Shown piece by piece: positions 35,116 to 45,329 of a stretch of 64,000 nt of DNA. The position numbers and the translations under genes are program-made. This stretch comes from RPQJ01 sp963744735 (lineage in GTDB: Bacteria > Pseudomonadota > Gammaproteobacteria > Steroidobacterales > Steroidobacteraceae), in assembly GCA_963744735.1 (NCBI GenBank), contig CAVUVH010000019.1, positions 1-64,000 of the forward strand. The letters are read 5' to 3'. Numbering within the stretch: position 1 is the stretch's first letter; each line of letters starts with the position of its first letter. Below the pieces are notes generated by a model, which did not search any database, had not been told where the DNA came from, and saw only the letters and a list, made by a program, of their open reading frames with translations.

Positions 35116-36351
35116 TCAGGAGTCCAGGGTCGACTCCAGCCCGGCGATGAGCCGGTCCACGTCAGCGCCCGACGTGTAATGAACGAACGAGGCGCGCACG
35201 ACGCCTTCAGCCGGGTCGATTCCCAGTGCCTGCATGAGACGGTACGCGTAGAAATTACCGTGGCCTACGCCGATGTCGAGACGTGCCAGCGCCTGAGCCA
35301 CCTCGACGGACGACACGCCCTCTACCGTGAAAGCCACCGTTGGTGCTCGATCGATTGCCTGCGCCGAGCCGATCAAGCGCACGCGCGGATGCGCGGACAG
35401 AAAATCGAGCAACGGTGGCAGCAATGCCGATTCGGCATGTTGGAACAACGTCCGCACCAGCTGTGCCTGCGCGGCCACCGACTTCTCATCGTTGCGCGCG
35501 TGATGCGCGGCGACGGACTCGAAGTAATCGACGATACCGTTGACGGCCGCGACCTGCGCATGGTCGGGCCCCGCGGGAGTGAAGCGCCCCGGGATTGCAT
35601 CGGACTTGAAGAAGTGAGCCTGTGACGGCAGTGCCGCGGCAAGCTCACGGCGCACGACCATGGCACCCAGGTGCGGGCCATACACCTTGTACAAAGAAAG
35701 CAAATAGACGTCCGCGCCAAGCGCAGCCACGTCCGGCAGCCCGTGCGGGGCGTAGGAAACACCGTCAACGACGGCAATGGCTCCCGCCCGATGCACGACT
35801 TCGCACCACTCGCGAACGGCGTGCACGCTGCCGATGACGTTCGAGCAATGCGTGAATGCGACCAGCCGGGTCCGCGGACCGAGCAAGGCAGCGAGCGCTT
35901 CAGGTCGAAGTGCGCCCTGTGCGTCGACCTCCCAGGTGCGCACGATGATGCCCTCGTCACGCAGCCGCACCCAGGCGCCGATGTTGGCTTCGTGATCCTG
36001 ATTCGTGACCACGATCTCGTCGCCGGGCTGCAGGTAGCGGCGGAACGCATTGGCCAGCACGTACGTGTTCTGGGACGTGGAGGGCCCCAGATGCAATTCG
36101 TCGACGTCGACATTGAGCCACGCGGCGAGGCGCTGCCGGGCGCGATCCATCTGCATGCCCGCGGCGAGCGATGGCTCGTAAGGGTAGTACGGCTGCACTT
36201 TCGAGCGTCGATAGAAGCCGTCGAGCGTATCGATGACCGGCCGGCAGGCAAACGAGCCACCGGCATTTTCGAAGTGACTGAACCGCGCGAGCGACGGCTC
36301 TGCAAACGCCGGAAACTGCGCGCGCACGAAGTCGAGGTCGAGATGTGTCAT
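35116..36351 (-). CDS. Class V aminotransferase-fold PLP enzyme (cysteine desulfurase-like, VC1184 group)
   Basis: The 411-residue protein has PLP motifs THCSNVIGSVHAVREWCEVV, VVDGVSYAPHG and the Schiff-base lysine in SLYKVYGPHLG. It resembles the cysteine desulfurase-like VC1184/TIGR01976 group, whose substrates are mostly unknown, rather than true IscS. Its ATG overlaps the TGA of the dioxygenase gene (ATGA at 36348-36351), so the two are translationally coupled. The neighbouring carnitine locus hints at an amine or amino-acid substrate. Confidence 0.8.
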   Translation of the reverse strand: MTHLDLDFVRAQFPAFAEPSLARFSHFENAGGSFACRPVIDTLDGFYRRSKVQPYYPYEPSLAAGMQMDRARQRLAAWLNVDVDELHLGPSTSQNTYVLANAFRRYLQPGDEIVVTNQDHEANIGAWVRLRDEGIIVRTWEVDAQGALRPEALAALLGPRTRLVAFTHCSNVIGSVHAVREWCEVVHRAGAIAVVDGVSYAPHGLPDVAALGADVYLLSLYKVYGPHLGAMVVRRELAAALPSQAHFFKSDAIPGRFTPAGPDHAQVAAVNGIVDYFESVAAHHARNDEKSVAAQAQLVRTLFQHAESALLPPLLDFLSAHPRVRLIGSAQAIDRAPTVAFTVEGVSSVEVAQALARLDIGVGHGNFYAYRLMQALGIDPAEGVVRASFVHYTSGADVDRLIAGLESTLDS

Positions 36352-37169
36352 CGTGGTTTGCTCCCGAACAGCGACCTTGTTGCCTCGAAATGCGTATCGG
36401 CGATTTCATCGAGGCCGGGGCGCGGTCGCAGGTAACTGAAATACGCCACCCAGCGCTCCTGCTGGCTCGCGTTGGCAAGGCCTCGGTGCAGGATGCGGTC
36501 GTCGAAGATCAGGCAATCCCCCGCGGCCATCGCCTGCGCGACAGGTTGAGTCGCGGCGTTTTCCGCCAGCCCGGGTTGACGCAGCGTCGCTGGCGTGACT
36601 TTCTCCGTCTCGGACTGATACAGGAGGCTGTCGCGGTCCAGCCACGGACGCTGCAGATGGTTCGTCAGCAGGTGCGTGCCGCGCGCCACCTCGGTCGGGC
36701 CGGCCGCCAGCGGGATGTCGGCCAGCGCCACCAACACATTCACGGCGTGTGCGGTCCGCGGTTCCGCCGCCTCGTGCGGCGAGTCGATGTGCCACTGCTG
36801 CGCGGGGGAGCCGGGCCGCGAGAAGACGACCCCGCAAAAGGACGGCCTGGCATCGGGCCCAAGCACGGCGCGAACCAGCCCCAGCCACGGTACGTCGGCC
36901 GCCATAGAGCCCTGGGCACCCCAGATCGACGCCAGGTCCTGTTCATGCATCGGGACATCAAACCTTCCCGGTGAGCGTTGGACCAGCTCGTGATAGCCGT
37001 TCCGGCTGCCGATCCCGATCGGCCGGTTGCCGAGCGCTGCCATCACGCGCGCGGCCTGCGCGCGCATCACGCCATTGATGACGCCAAGCAGCGACTCCGG
37101 CACCAGGCCACGGACCAGGGCGACACCTTCCGCGGCGAACTGCTCGGGGCTGAGTGGCAGGTTCATCAT
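36348..37169 (-). CDS. Phytanoyl-CoA dioxygenase (PhyH)-family enzyme
   Basis: The 273-residue protein starts at ATG 37169 with CCAGGA just upstream; a second ATG follows at once. The iron ligands are H127-x-D129 (QQWHIDSPHE) and the distal H228 (ILHRGLANAS), with LTNHLQRPW in between, as in PhyH/EctD-type 2-oxoglutarate oxygenases. These hydroxylate small molecules such as ectoine or acyl chains. The operon partner is the PLP enzyme downstream, and a class II aldolase gene is divergent 115 bp away. The substrate is unknown. Confidence 0.82.
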   Translation of the reverse strand: MMNLPLSPEQFAAEGVALVRGLVPESLLGVINGVMRAQAARVMAALGNRPIGIGSRNGYHELVQRSPGRFDVPMHEQDLASIWGAQGSMAADVPWLGLVRAVLGPDARPSFCGVVFSRPGSPAQQWHIDSPHEAAEPRTAHAVNVLVALADIPLAAGPTEVARGTHLLTNHLQRPWLDRDSLLYQSETEKVTPATLRQPGLAENAATQPVAQAMAAGDCLIFDDRILHRGLANASQQERWVAYFSYLRPRPGLDEIADTHFEATRSLFGSKPR

Positions 37170-37283
37170 GTGGTTCCTGGCGTTGCGCGTGCGAGTGTAA
37201 TTCAGCAGGCACCTGGCCCGGTGAGCGTTGCTTTGCCCCGGAGCCAACCCTAGAGTCTGCTGGTTGCACGCCGGAATCACGTC

Positions 37284-38030
37284 ATGAGAATCATACCGCC
37301 GACCGAAGCCGAGGCCCGTACAGATCTGGCCGCGGCATTTCGCTGGGCGGCCCGGCTCGACTGGCACGAGTCGATCGCCAACCATTTCAGCCTTGCCATC
37401 TCGGAAGACCGCTGCCGCTTCCTGATGAATCCGAACGGACGGCATTTCTCGCGCGTCCGTGCCAGCGAACTGCTGTTGCTGGACGCGCGCGATGAATCCT
37501 CGACCGAAGGCCCCGACGCGCCGGACCCCACCGCCTGGTACCTGCATGCGCACCTGCATCGACGCCTGCCGCAGGCGCATTGCATCCTGCACACGCACAT
37601 GCCACATGCGACTGCGCTCTGCTGCATCAAGGACTTCGAACTGCTGATGCTGGACCAGAACGCCTGCCGCTTTCATGGCCGTGTCGCCTATGATCGAGAC
37701 TACGACGGGATGGCGCTCAGCGCAGCGGAGGGCGAACGCGTGGCCGCACTGCTCGGCGCCGACAAGAGCGTGCTGATGATGGGCAATCACGGCGCACTGG
37801 TGGTTGGCACCTCGATCGCTGCGGCGTTCGACGACTTGTACTACCTGGAGCGTGCCGCGAAGGTACAACTGCTGGCGCTGGCGACCGGCCTGAAGCCTGC
37901 GCTGATACCGGAGTCAGTTGCAGCCAAAACCTGTGCGCAGTGGCTGACATACCCCGACGACTATTCCCGGAAGCATTTTGATGCGCTGCGGGAAATCCTC
38001 GACGAGGAGGAGCCGGACTATCGGCTATGA
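37284..38030 (+). CDS. Class II aldolase/adducin-family protein
   Basis: The 248-residue protein carries the zinc-binding histidines in LHAHLHRRLPQ and ILHTHMPHATA, plus GNHGALVVGTSIAAAFDDLY, all typical of class II aldolase/adducin proteins (fuculose-phosphate aldolase, decarboxylases). It lacks the phosphate-binding signature that would fix the substrate. It is divergent from the PhyH/PLP pair and may share a promoter region with it. Confidence 0.85.
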   Translation: MRIIPPTEAEARTDLAAAFRWAARLDWHESIANHFSLAISEDRCRFLMNPNGRHFSRVRASELLLLDARDESSTEGPDAPDPTAWYLHAHLHRRLPQAHCILHTHMPHATALCCIKDFELLMLDQNACRFHGRVAYDRDYDGMALSAAEGERVAALLGADKSVLMMGNHGALVVGTSIAAAFDDLYYLERAAKVQLLALATGLKPALIPESVAAKTCAQWLTYPDDYSRKHFDALREILDEEEPDYRL

Positions 38031-38092
38031 ATACTGCGGATGCCGCGAGGCAATCGGCGGGGCATCGATCGAGTAGGAGTAGCAATCGAGGG

Positions 38093-39626
38093 TCAGATCC
38101 GTCCGCTGGCTTCATCCTCCCGGATCATGCGCAGCACCGACACCGCCAGCAGCACGCCGATCGCCAGCAGCGGCAAGCTCACTACCACGGTCGCCGACTG
38201 CACGACCTTGACGCCGCCCTCGACGAACAACAGTGCAGCGGGAGGGACGCCGATCGCGATCGCCCAGAAGAGTCGGTTCCAGCGCGCCGGGTCTTCGCCG
38301 GCGCGAATGTTGCGGCTCGCCACGGAGGCAAGCGTGTAGGAGGCTGAATCGTAGGTGGTCGCCATCAGGATCGCGGCCACCACCAGGAACCCGACCATGG
38401 CGAGGGAGGCAAACGGCAGCGTGCCGAGCACCTCGCCCAGGGCGAAGGCGCCCGAATGTTCGCGCATCAGCGTCGTGACGCTCATGACGGACGTGAGTTC
38501 GAGGTTGAGTGCGTAGTTGCCGAGGACGATGTAGAACACGCTGGCTCCCAGCGTGCCGAACACCAGCAGCCCGAGGATCAGCTCGCGCAGCGTCCGGCCG
38601 CGCGAGATGCGGGTCGCGAACAGCGCCACGAAGGGACCGTAGGCTACCCACCACGCCCAATAGAATACGGTCCAGCTCTCGACGAAGCCGCTCTGCTTGA
38701 CCGGGTCGGTCCACGTCACCATGCGCACGAAATCCTGCACCATCAGGCCCGAGGGAATTCGTGCCCATGTGCAGGATGAACAGCGTCGGCCCGACGGCGA
38801 GCACGTAACCGAGCAACGTCAGTGCGATCCAGGTATTCGCATCTGCCAGCCGTTTGAAGCCGCGCTCGAGTCCGAGCCAGCTGCTCGCGGCGAAGATCAT
38901 CACGCTGACGACGAGCACCGCCGCCTCGAGCGCGAAGTTGTGCGGCACGCCGCTGAGCTTGGCGAACAGCGCGGCGATCATCGGCGCCGTGAGGCCCAGC
39001 GAGGTCGCGCTGCCGCCGATCAGGTTCACCATGTAGATGAAGTCGATGATGCGGCCGCGCGTGCTGTTGACCCCGCCCGGCAGGAACGGCAGGCAGCCCG
39101 AACTCAGCCGCAGGTGAGGCTCGCCGCGCATGTAGAACGCATAGGCAATGGCAATCGTGGGCAGGCAGAAGATCGCCCAGCCCACCGGGCCCCAGTGGAA
39201 CATGCCGTACGTGGCAGCCCATTCGATGGCGGCCGTCGAGCGCGGCGCGGCGTCGAGCGGCGGTGAGTCGATGTAGTAGGCCCACTCGATGACCGCCCAG
39301 TAGATCAACGTCGCGCCGACGCCGGCGCAGAAGATCATGCCGATCCAGCTGAGCGTGCTGTAGTCCGGTTTGCAGTCGCGGCCGCCGAGCCGGATCGCAC
39401 CGTGGCGGCTGAAAGCGATGTAGCCAAGGAAGATCAGCAGGGCGATCACGTACCACTGGTACAGGAAGCCGAAGTTCCGGGTGAGCTGGTCGTAGAGTCC
39501 ATTGATGAAGGTGCCCGCCCGATCCGGCGCAGCAAAGATCAGCGCGCACACCGCGAACACGGTCAGCGCCGTGATGCCGAAAACGGGCCAGTCGACCGGC
39601 GGCTCGCTGCGGGCGGGATCAGCCAC
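38093..39626 (-). CDS. BCCT-family betaine/carnitine transporter, one frameshift
   Basis: The likely start is GTG 39626, overlapping the dehydrogenase stop by 8 bases. The first part runs to HMGTNSLG, the second continues with LMVQDFVRMVTWTDPVKQSG. The two frames join if one base is removed in the run GGGCC near 38746-38752. Twelve or so membrane segments and the BCCT signature region (VLFWAWW-like: VFYWAWWVAYGPFVALFATR) are present; the protein would be about 510 residues. BCCT carriers import carnitine, gamma-butyrobetaine or glycine betaine, matching the enzymes upstream. It may be a recent pseudogene or a sequence error. Confidence 0.82.
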
Positions 39627-41079
39627 TGCGGTCCCGTTGGCCACAGTGCAACTGCACCGGCCGCGGCAGTGCGGCGTGCCGGGACTGAAGTTCAGCAAGC
39701 CGCTGCTGCAGTTCCGCTCCGGGCGGAGTGGCGCGCCGCGTCGCGAGCGACACGTGGATCAGCAGGTGCTCGGCCGTCGCGAGCAGTTCCCCGCCTGCGT
39801 CGAACATCCGGTTGAGGATGTGCAGCCGCTTGCCGCTGCCCTCCAGCAGCTGCGTCGTCACCCGCACGGTCGCGCCGGCATGCGTCTCGTCGAGGTGCTG
39901 CAGGTGGGTCTCCACCGTGAAATAGCTGCCGCCCGCCGCGATGTAGGCCGCGTCGCAACCGATCAGTTCCATGAAGCGGTCGGTCGCACTGCTGAAGAGT
40001 TCGAGATACCTGGACTCGTTCATGTGGCCGTTGTAGTCGGTCCAGTCGACCGGCACGCTGCGCGCAGCCGTCTCGACCGGTTGCGACCAGTCGGGCGCAG
40101 CCGAGGCGCGTCGCAGGCGTGCGTCGTGCTCGCGCAGCGTATGTCCGGAGGCCCAGTCGCGACCCTTGAGGGCGCGCATCAGGGCGACCAGGTTGTCGTC
40201 CCGGATCCGCTCCAGTTCGCGAATGCTGCGCGTCCCGGACTGTGCATCCGACTGCGCGGAAATCTTTTCGACCAGCGCTGCGTCGAGGTCGGGTACGTCG
40301 GTGAGCCGCGTCCACGGCCACTTGAGGCAGGGCCCGAACTGCGCCAGGAAATGCGCCATCCCCGCCTCGCCGCCAGCAATCCGGTACGTCTCGAACAAGC
40401 CCATCTGCGCCCAGCGGATGCCGAAGCCGAAACGGATCACATCGTCGATTTCCTGGGTCGTGGCGATGTCGTCCTTGACGAGCCACAGCGCTTCGCGCCA
40501 GACGGCCTCGAGAAAGCGGTCGGCCACGTGCGCATCCATCTCGCGGCGCAGCCGCAGCGGCATCATGCCGATCGAGCGCAGGGTCTGCAGCGCGCCCGTG
40601 ATGACGTCCTCTGCTGCGCTGGTGTGAGGCACGACCTCGACCACGGGCAGCAGGTACACCGGATTGAAAGGATGCGCGACGAGCACCTGCCCGGGCCGCG
40701 GCACTCCTGCGCCCAGTTCCGAAGGTTTGAAGCCCGACGTCGAGGATCCGATGACCGCGTCGTTCGCCATGACCGCCTGGATCTGGGTCAGTACGCGGTG
40801 CTTGAGCTCGAGCCGCTCGGGGACGGATTCCTGAATCCACTGCGCGCCAGCGACCGCTTCTTCGAGCGAGGCGCAGAAACGCAGGCGGCCCTCTGGCGGC
40901 AGGGCTGCGTCGTAGAGCCCGGGCAGTGAGCGCCGCGCGTTGGCGAGTACCTCGGACAGCTTGCGTTCAGCCTCCGGGTCCGGGTCGAAGACCGCGACGT
41001 CCCAGCCGTTGAGCAGGAACCGCGCCAGCCAGCCGCCGCCGATGACACCGCCGCCGACGATCGCGGCGCGCCGTGTCAT
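39619..41079 (-). CDS. L-carnitine dehydrogenase fused to betainyl-CoA thioesterase
   Basis: The 486-residue fusion has, at residues 1-320, a 3-hydroxyacyl-CoA dehydrogenase-type NAD domain (IVGGGVIGGGW, residues 7-17) with SSTSGFKPSELG and the conserved AHPFNPVYLLPVVEVV, the layout of L-carnitine 3-dehydrogenase. From about residue 335 a hotdog thioesterase follows (VDWTDYNGHMNESRYLELFS, H352). In known carnitine degraders these are CdhA and CdhC; fused forms occur. Predicted reactions: carnitine + NAD+ to 3-dehydrocarnitine, and betainyl-CoA to glycine betaine. Its ATG overlaps the BKACE stop (ATGA at 41076-41079). Confidence 0.88.
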   Translation of the reverse strand: MTRRAAIVGGGVIGGGWLARFLLNGWDVAVFDPDPEAERKLSEVLANARRSLPGLYDAALPPEGRLRFCASLEEAVAGAQWIQESVPERLELKHRVLTQIQAVMANDAVIGSSTSGFKPSELGAGVPRPGQVLVAHPFNPVYLLPVVEVVPHTSAAEDVITGALQTLRSIGMMPLRLRREMDAHVADRFLEAVWREALWLVKDDIATTQEIDDVIRFGFGIRWAQMGLFETYRIAGGEAGMAHFLAQFGPCLKWPWTRLTDVPDLDAALVEKISAQSDAQSGTRSIRELERIRDDNLVALMRALKGRDWASGHTLREHDARLRRASAAPDWSQPVETAARSVPVDWTDYNGHMNESRYLELFSSATDRFMELIGCDAAYIAAGGSYFTVETHLQHLDETHAGATVRVTTQLLEGSGKRLHILNRMFDAGGELLATAEHLLIHVSLATRRATPPGAELQQRLAELQSRHAALPRPVQLHCGQRDRSG

Positions 41080-41997
41080 GCGTGCGCGACCGGCGGACGC
41101 TTGACCAGGCCGAGCTTGCTGCGCACTGCGGCCGGATCGAGGACCCGAGCCCCCATCCGCTCGATGATGCCGACCGCGCGCTCGACGAGCTGCTCGTTGC
41201 GCGCCAGCACGCCCTTGTCGAGCCACAGGTTGTCCTCGAGACCCACCCGCACGTTGCCGCCGGCGAGCACCGCGGCCGCGACATAGGGCATCTGGTTACG
41301 CCCAAGACTGAACGCCGACCAGGTCCAGTCCGCTCGGGACGTTGTTCACCATCGCCATGAACGTATTGAGATCGTCCGGCGCACCCCACGGCACGCCCAT
41401 GCACAGCTGCACCAGCGCCGGTCCCTGCAGCACGCCTTCTTCGACGAGGTGCTTGGCGAACCAGAGGTGCCCGGTGTCGAAGGCCTCGATCTCGGGTCGC
41501 ACGCCGAGCGCGGTCATCATGCCGCCCATGTCCCGCAGCATGCCGGGCGTGTTGATCATCACATAGTCCGCCTCGGCGAAATTCATCGTGCCGCAGTCGA
41601 GCGTGCAGATCTCGGGCAGGCACTCGGCGATCGGCCACATGCGCTCTTCGGCGCTGCCCATGTCGGTGCCTGCCGGGTTGATGGGCAGCGGCGCTTCGGG
41701 CGGGCCGAGCACGAGGTCGCCGCCCATGCCCGCGGTGAGGTTGATGACGACGTCGGTGGCGCAATCGCGGATCCGGTCCACGACCTCGCGATAGAAGCGC
41801 GGGTCCCGGCTCGCCTTGCCGGTAACCGGATCACGAACATGGCAGTGCACGATCGCGGCGCCGGCCTTCGCGGCGGCGATCGCGCTGGCGGCGATGTCGC
41901 GCGGCGAGCGGGGCACATGTGCGGAACGGTCCTGGGTGCCTCCCGAGCCGGTGACCGCGCAGGTGATGAAGACGTCCCGGCTGATTTCCAACGGCAT
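41076..41997 (-). CDS. BKACE (DUF849) enzyme, probable 3-dehydrocarnitine cleavage, one frameshift
   Basis: It starts MPLEISRDVFITCAVTGSGG at 41997. The zinc-binding histidines H51 and H53 (IVHCHVRDP) and the family run CLPEICTLDCGTMNFAE are present. After NNVPSGLD the frame is lost; removing one C near 41319-41323 restores WSAFSLGRNQMPYVAAAVLA and the normal end (RSKLGLVKRPPVAHA). The family condenses a 3-keto acid with acetyl-CoA; CdhB-type members convert 3-dehydrocarnitine plus acetyl-CoA to betainyl-CoA and acetoacetate. The flanking carnitine dehydrogenase/thioesterase supports this specificity. Confidence 0.85.
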
Positions 41998-42078
41998 GCT
42001 GGCTGGTTCGTCGTCAGGCTTGTGCGTGTGTGCCACAATCATGCCACAGCTGTGCAGGCGCGCGAGCGGCCAGGTGCC
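41998..42078. promoter_or_regulatory. Divergent promoter region of the carnitine locus
   Basis: Only 81 bp separate the BKACE start (minus strand) and the acyl-CoA dehydrogenase start (plus strand), so both operons must be controlled from here. No sigma-70 pair stands out, and no regulator gene is present in the locus. Confidence 0.5.
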
Positions 42079-43242
42079 ATGAATTTTTCTTTGACCGAGG
42101 AACAGCGGCTCATCGTCGAGGCGACGAATGCATTCGTCGTGCGCGAGCTCTACCCGCACGAAGCGGAAATCGAGGCCACGGGGCGCCTGCGGCCCGAGCT
42201 TCGCGACGAGTTGCGCCGCAAGGCGCAGGCGGCCGGACTCTACGCCGCGAACATGCCGGTCGAGGTGGGCGGGGCCGGTCTCGACACGTTGACCTGGATG
42301 CTGTTCGAGAAGGAACTCGGGCGCGCCAACTACGCGCTGCACTGGACCTGTGTCGCCCGCCCTTCCAATATCCTGCTCGCCTGCGAGGGCGATCAGCGCG
42401 AGCGCTACCTGCTGCCCGCGGTGCGCGGCGAAAAGTCGGAGTGCCTCGCCATGTCCGAGCCGGACGTCGGCTCCGACCTGCGCGGCATGAAGACCCGTGC
42501 ACGACGCGATGGCGACGACTTCGTCATTCACGGCACCAAGCACTTCATCAGCCACGCCGACGAGTCGAGCTTCGTCGTGCTGTTCGCCGCCACCGGCGAG
42601 GAAGACACGCCGCGCGGGCCACGCGCGTTGATCACCGCGTTCCTGATCGACCGCGACACGGCCGGCTTCACCATCGAGGACGGTTACCGCAGCGTCTCGC
42701 ACCGCGGCTACAACAATTCCATCCTGCGTTTCGACGATTGCCGCGTGCCCGAGTCGCAGGTTCTCGGCGAACTGCATCGCGGCTTCGCAGTCGCCAACCA
42801 GTGGCTCGGTGCGACGCGGCTGCAGGTGGCCGCCACGTGTCTGGGCCGGGCGGAACGTGCGCTCGATCTCGCAATCCGCTGGGCCGCGGAGCGGCAGCAG
42901 TTCGGGCAGGCCATCGGCAAGTTCCAGGGCGTCTCGTTCAAGCTCGCCGACATGGCAACGGAGCTCAAGGCCGCGGAACTGCTGACGCTGGAGGCCGCGT
43001 GGAAGGTCGACCAGGGCACGGCAACCGACGCCGACATGGCGATGGCCAAGTTGAAGGCGACGGAGGTGCTCGCCATGGTTGCCGACGAAGCGCTCCAGAT
43101 CCACGGCGGCATGGGGCTGATGGCCGACCTGCCGCTCGAGCGCATCTGGCGCGATGCCCGGGTCGAGCGGATCTGGGAGGGCACCTCGGAGATCCAGCGG
43201 CACATCATCTCGCGCGCGCTGCTGCGCCCGCTCGGCGCCTGA
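42079..43242 (+). CDS. Acyl-CoA dehydrogenase (probable gamma-butyrobetainyl-CoA dehydrogenase)
   Basis: The 387-residue protein has the standard short acyl-CoA dehydrogenase architecture: MSEPDVGSDLRGMKTRA (FAD site), HISR-type middle domain, and catalytic base E367 in IWEGTSEIQRHIISRALL. Its stop is followed immediately by the ATG of the synthetase gene (TGAATG). In this gene set it would oxidise gamma-butyrobetainyl-CoA to crotonobetainyl-CoA, with electrons going to ETF. The substrate comes from context; by sequence alone it is a general medium-length acyl-CoA dehydrogenase. Confidence 0.85.
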   Translation: MNFSLTEEQRLIVEATNAFVVRELYPHEAEIEATGRLRPELRDELRRKAQAAGLYAANMPVEVGGAGLDTLTWMLFEKELGRANYALHWTCVARPSNILLACEGDQRERYLLPAVRGEKSECLAMSEPDVGSDLRGMKTRARRDGDDFVIHGTKHFISHADESSFVVLFAATGEEDTPRGPRALITAFLIDRDTAGFTIEDGYRSVSHRGYNNSILRFDDCRVPESQVLGELHRGFAVANQWLGATRLQVAATCLGRAERALDLAIRWAAERQQFGQAIGKFQGVSFKLADMATELKAAELLTLEAAWKVDQGTATDADMAMAKLKATEVLAMVADEALQIHGGMGLMADLPLERIWRDARVERIWEGTSEIQRHIISRALLRPLGA

Positions 43243-45298
43243 ATGCGGCTGCAGCGCCTGCTCAACCCGCGCTCGATCGCGTTCGTCGGCGGCGCGGAGT
43301 GCGCCGTCGCGATCGAGCGTACCCGCGCACTCGGCTTCACGGGCCAGATCTGGGCGGTGAATCCGCGGCGCAGGCAACTCGGCGCCATCGAAACCGTACC
43401 CGCGGTGAGCGACATTGACGGCTCGCCCGATGCTGCGTTCATCGCGCTGCCGCGCACCGCCACGCCGGGCGTCGTCGGTGAACTGCACGCGCTCGGCTGT
43501 GGGGGCGCCGTGATCTACGCGGCCGGCTTCGCCGAGTCCGGCGATCACTCGCTGCAGCAGGCGCTGCTTGCGGCGGCCGCGGGCATGCCGCTGCTCGGGC
43601 CCAACTGCTACGGCTTCATCAATGCCGCCTCGCGCGTCGCCCTGTGGCCCGATGAGCACGGCCTGCTGCCGCTCGACTGCGGCGTCGCCATCGTCACGCA
43701 GTCGGGAAACATCGGCTGCAACCTGACCATGCTGCAGCGCGGACTGCCGCTTGCCGCGCTGCTGACGCTCGGCAACCAGGCCGATGTCGACATCGCCGAG
43801 GCCGTCGACGCGCTCGCGCTGGATCCGCGCATCACCGCCATCGGCCTGCACATCGAGGGGTTGCGCGACGTTGCGGCGTTCGCAAGCAGCTGCAGCGGTC
43901 GCGCGCGAGCAGCGCAAGCCGATCGTTGCCCTCAAGACCGGCCGCTCGCCGCAGGGCGCGCGGATCACGATGAGTCACACGGCTTCGCTCGCCGGCGCGG
44001 ACCGGCTCTGCGACGCGCTGTTCGAGCGTTACGGCATCGCCCGTGTGCCGACGCTCACGAGCCTGGTTGAAGCCCTGAAGCTCCTGCACTTCGGCGGCCC
44101 GCTCCCCGGGCGGCAGCTGCTGTCATTGAGCTGCTCCGGCGGCGAGGCGGCGCTCGTCGCGGATCTCGCGTCCGAGCGTGGCCTGTCGTTTCCACCGTTT
44201 CCCGAGGCCGTCGCGCGACGGCTTGCCACGACGCTCGACGACCTGGTCACCATCGACAATCCGCTCGACTATCACACCTTCATCTGGGGGCGGCGAGAGC
44301 AACTCGAGAACACGTTCGCCGTCGCGCTGGAGGGCCGGTTCGACGCCGCGATGCTGATCCTCGACACACCGACGCACCCGGCGATGAAGCCGGACGCATG
44401 GCAGCTCACGGCACGCGCCTTCATCGAGGCGCAGCGCCGGACCGGTGCACGTGCGGTCGTGGTCGCGAGCCTGCCGGAGGGCATGCCGCCCGCACTCGCC
44501 GATGAACTCGGTCGTGCGGGCATCGCTCCGCTCGTCGGCATCGATGACGCATTGCATGCGCTGGAGGCGGCGGCATTCGTCGGCGCGCAGTTCCAGCTTC
44601 CCAGTGCCGAGGCGCCGTGGTCTGCGACCCTGGTGCAGGGCGCGTCGACGGCGGGGTTGCCGCGTGCGTGCGAGACATTGAGCGAGCTGGAAGCGAAGCG
44701 CCTGCTCGGGAAATTTGGCCTCGACGTTCCCGCAGCGGTGGAATGCTCGATTGCCGCTGCGCCCGGTGTCGCGCAGCAGCTGGGCTTTCCGGTCGTGGTC
44801 AAGATTGCGAACGAGTCTATCGCACACAAGAGCGACGTCGGCGGCGTCGCACTGTCGCTGGGGTCCGCCGATGCCGTCGCGACGGCAGCTGCTCGCATGG
44901 CCGCGCTCGGTGATCGGGTGCTGGTCGAGCGCATGGTCGACGACGCGATCGCTGAACTCATCGTGGGCGTCGTGCGCGATCCGCAGTTCGGCATGGCGCT
45001 GCTGCTGGGTGCTGGCGGCGTGCTGGCCGAGCTGATGTCCGATACGGTGACCCTGCTGCTGCCGGCGACCCGCACCGACATCGAGCAGGCACTGCGCAGG
45101 CTCAGGGTCTGGCGGCTCGTGGAAGGCTATCGCGGCCGCTGCGGCGACGGCGCCGCTGTCGTGCGTGCCATCGAAGCCGTGATCGCGTTCGCCGACGCGC
45201 ATCGCGACCGACTCGAAGAACTCGACATCAACCCGCTGCGAGTGCTGCCCGAGCGGGCGGTCGCCGTGGATGCGCTGATCAGGCTCAGGACTGCGTGA
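43243..45298 (+). CDS. NDP-forming acyl-CoA synthetase (betaine-CoA ligase?), one frameshift
   Basis: The first 210 residues form the CoA-binding, succinyl-CoA-synthetase-like part (LLNPRSIAFVGGAECAVAIE, LLGPNCYGFINAASRVALWP, VTQSGNIGCNLTML). Near 43875-43890 the frame shifts by one base; the second frame continues REQRKPIVALKTGRSPQGAR and SHTASLAG. It ends with an ATP-grasp domain (LGFPVVVKIANESIAHKSDV, GGVALSL). Complete length is about 685 residues, normal for the family. In this locus it would activate gamma-butyrobetaine, crotonobetaine or carnitine with CoA. The activation step is otherwise missing, which supports the assignment. Confidence 0.82.
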
Positions 45299-45329
45299 CC
45301 GACCCCGCCCGCATGCCGACGAGGACCCC

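Noticed and set aside
41998..43968. Very long minus-strand open frame running on from the BKACE gene
   Set aside because: It is antisense to well-supported acyl-CoA dehydrogenase and synthetase genes and has no family features; the BKACE start at 41997 explains the real part.
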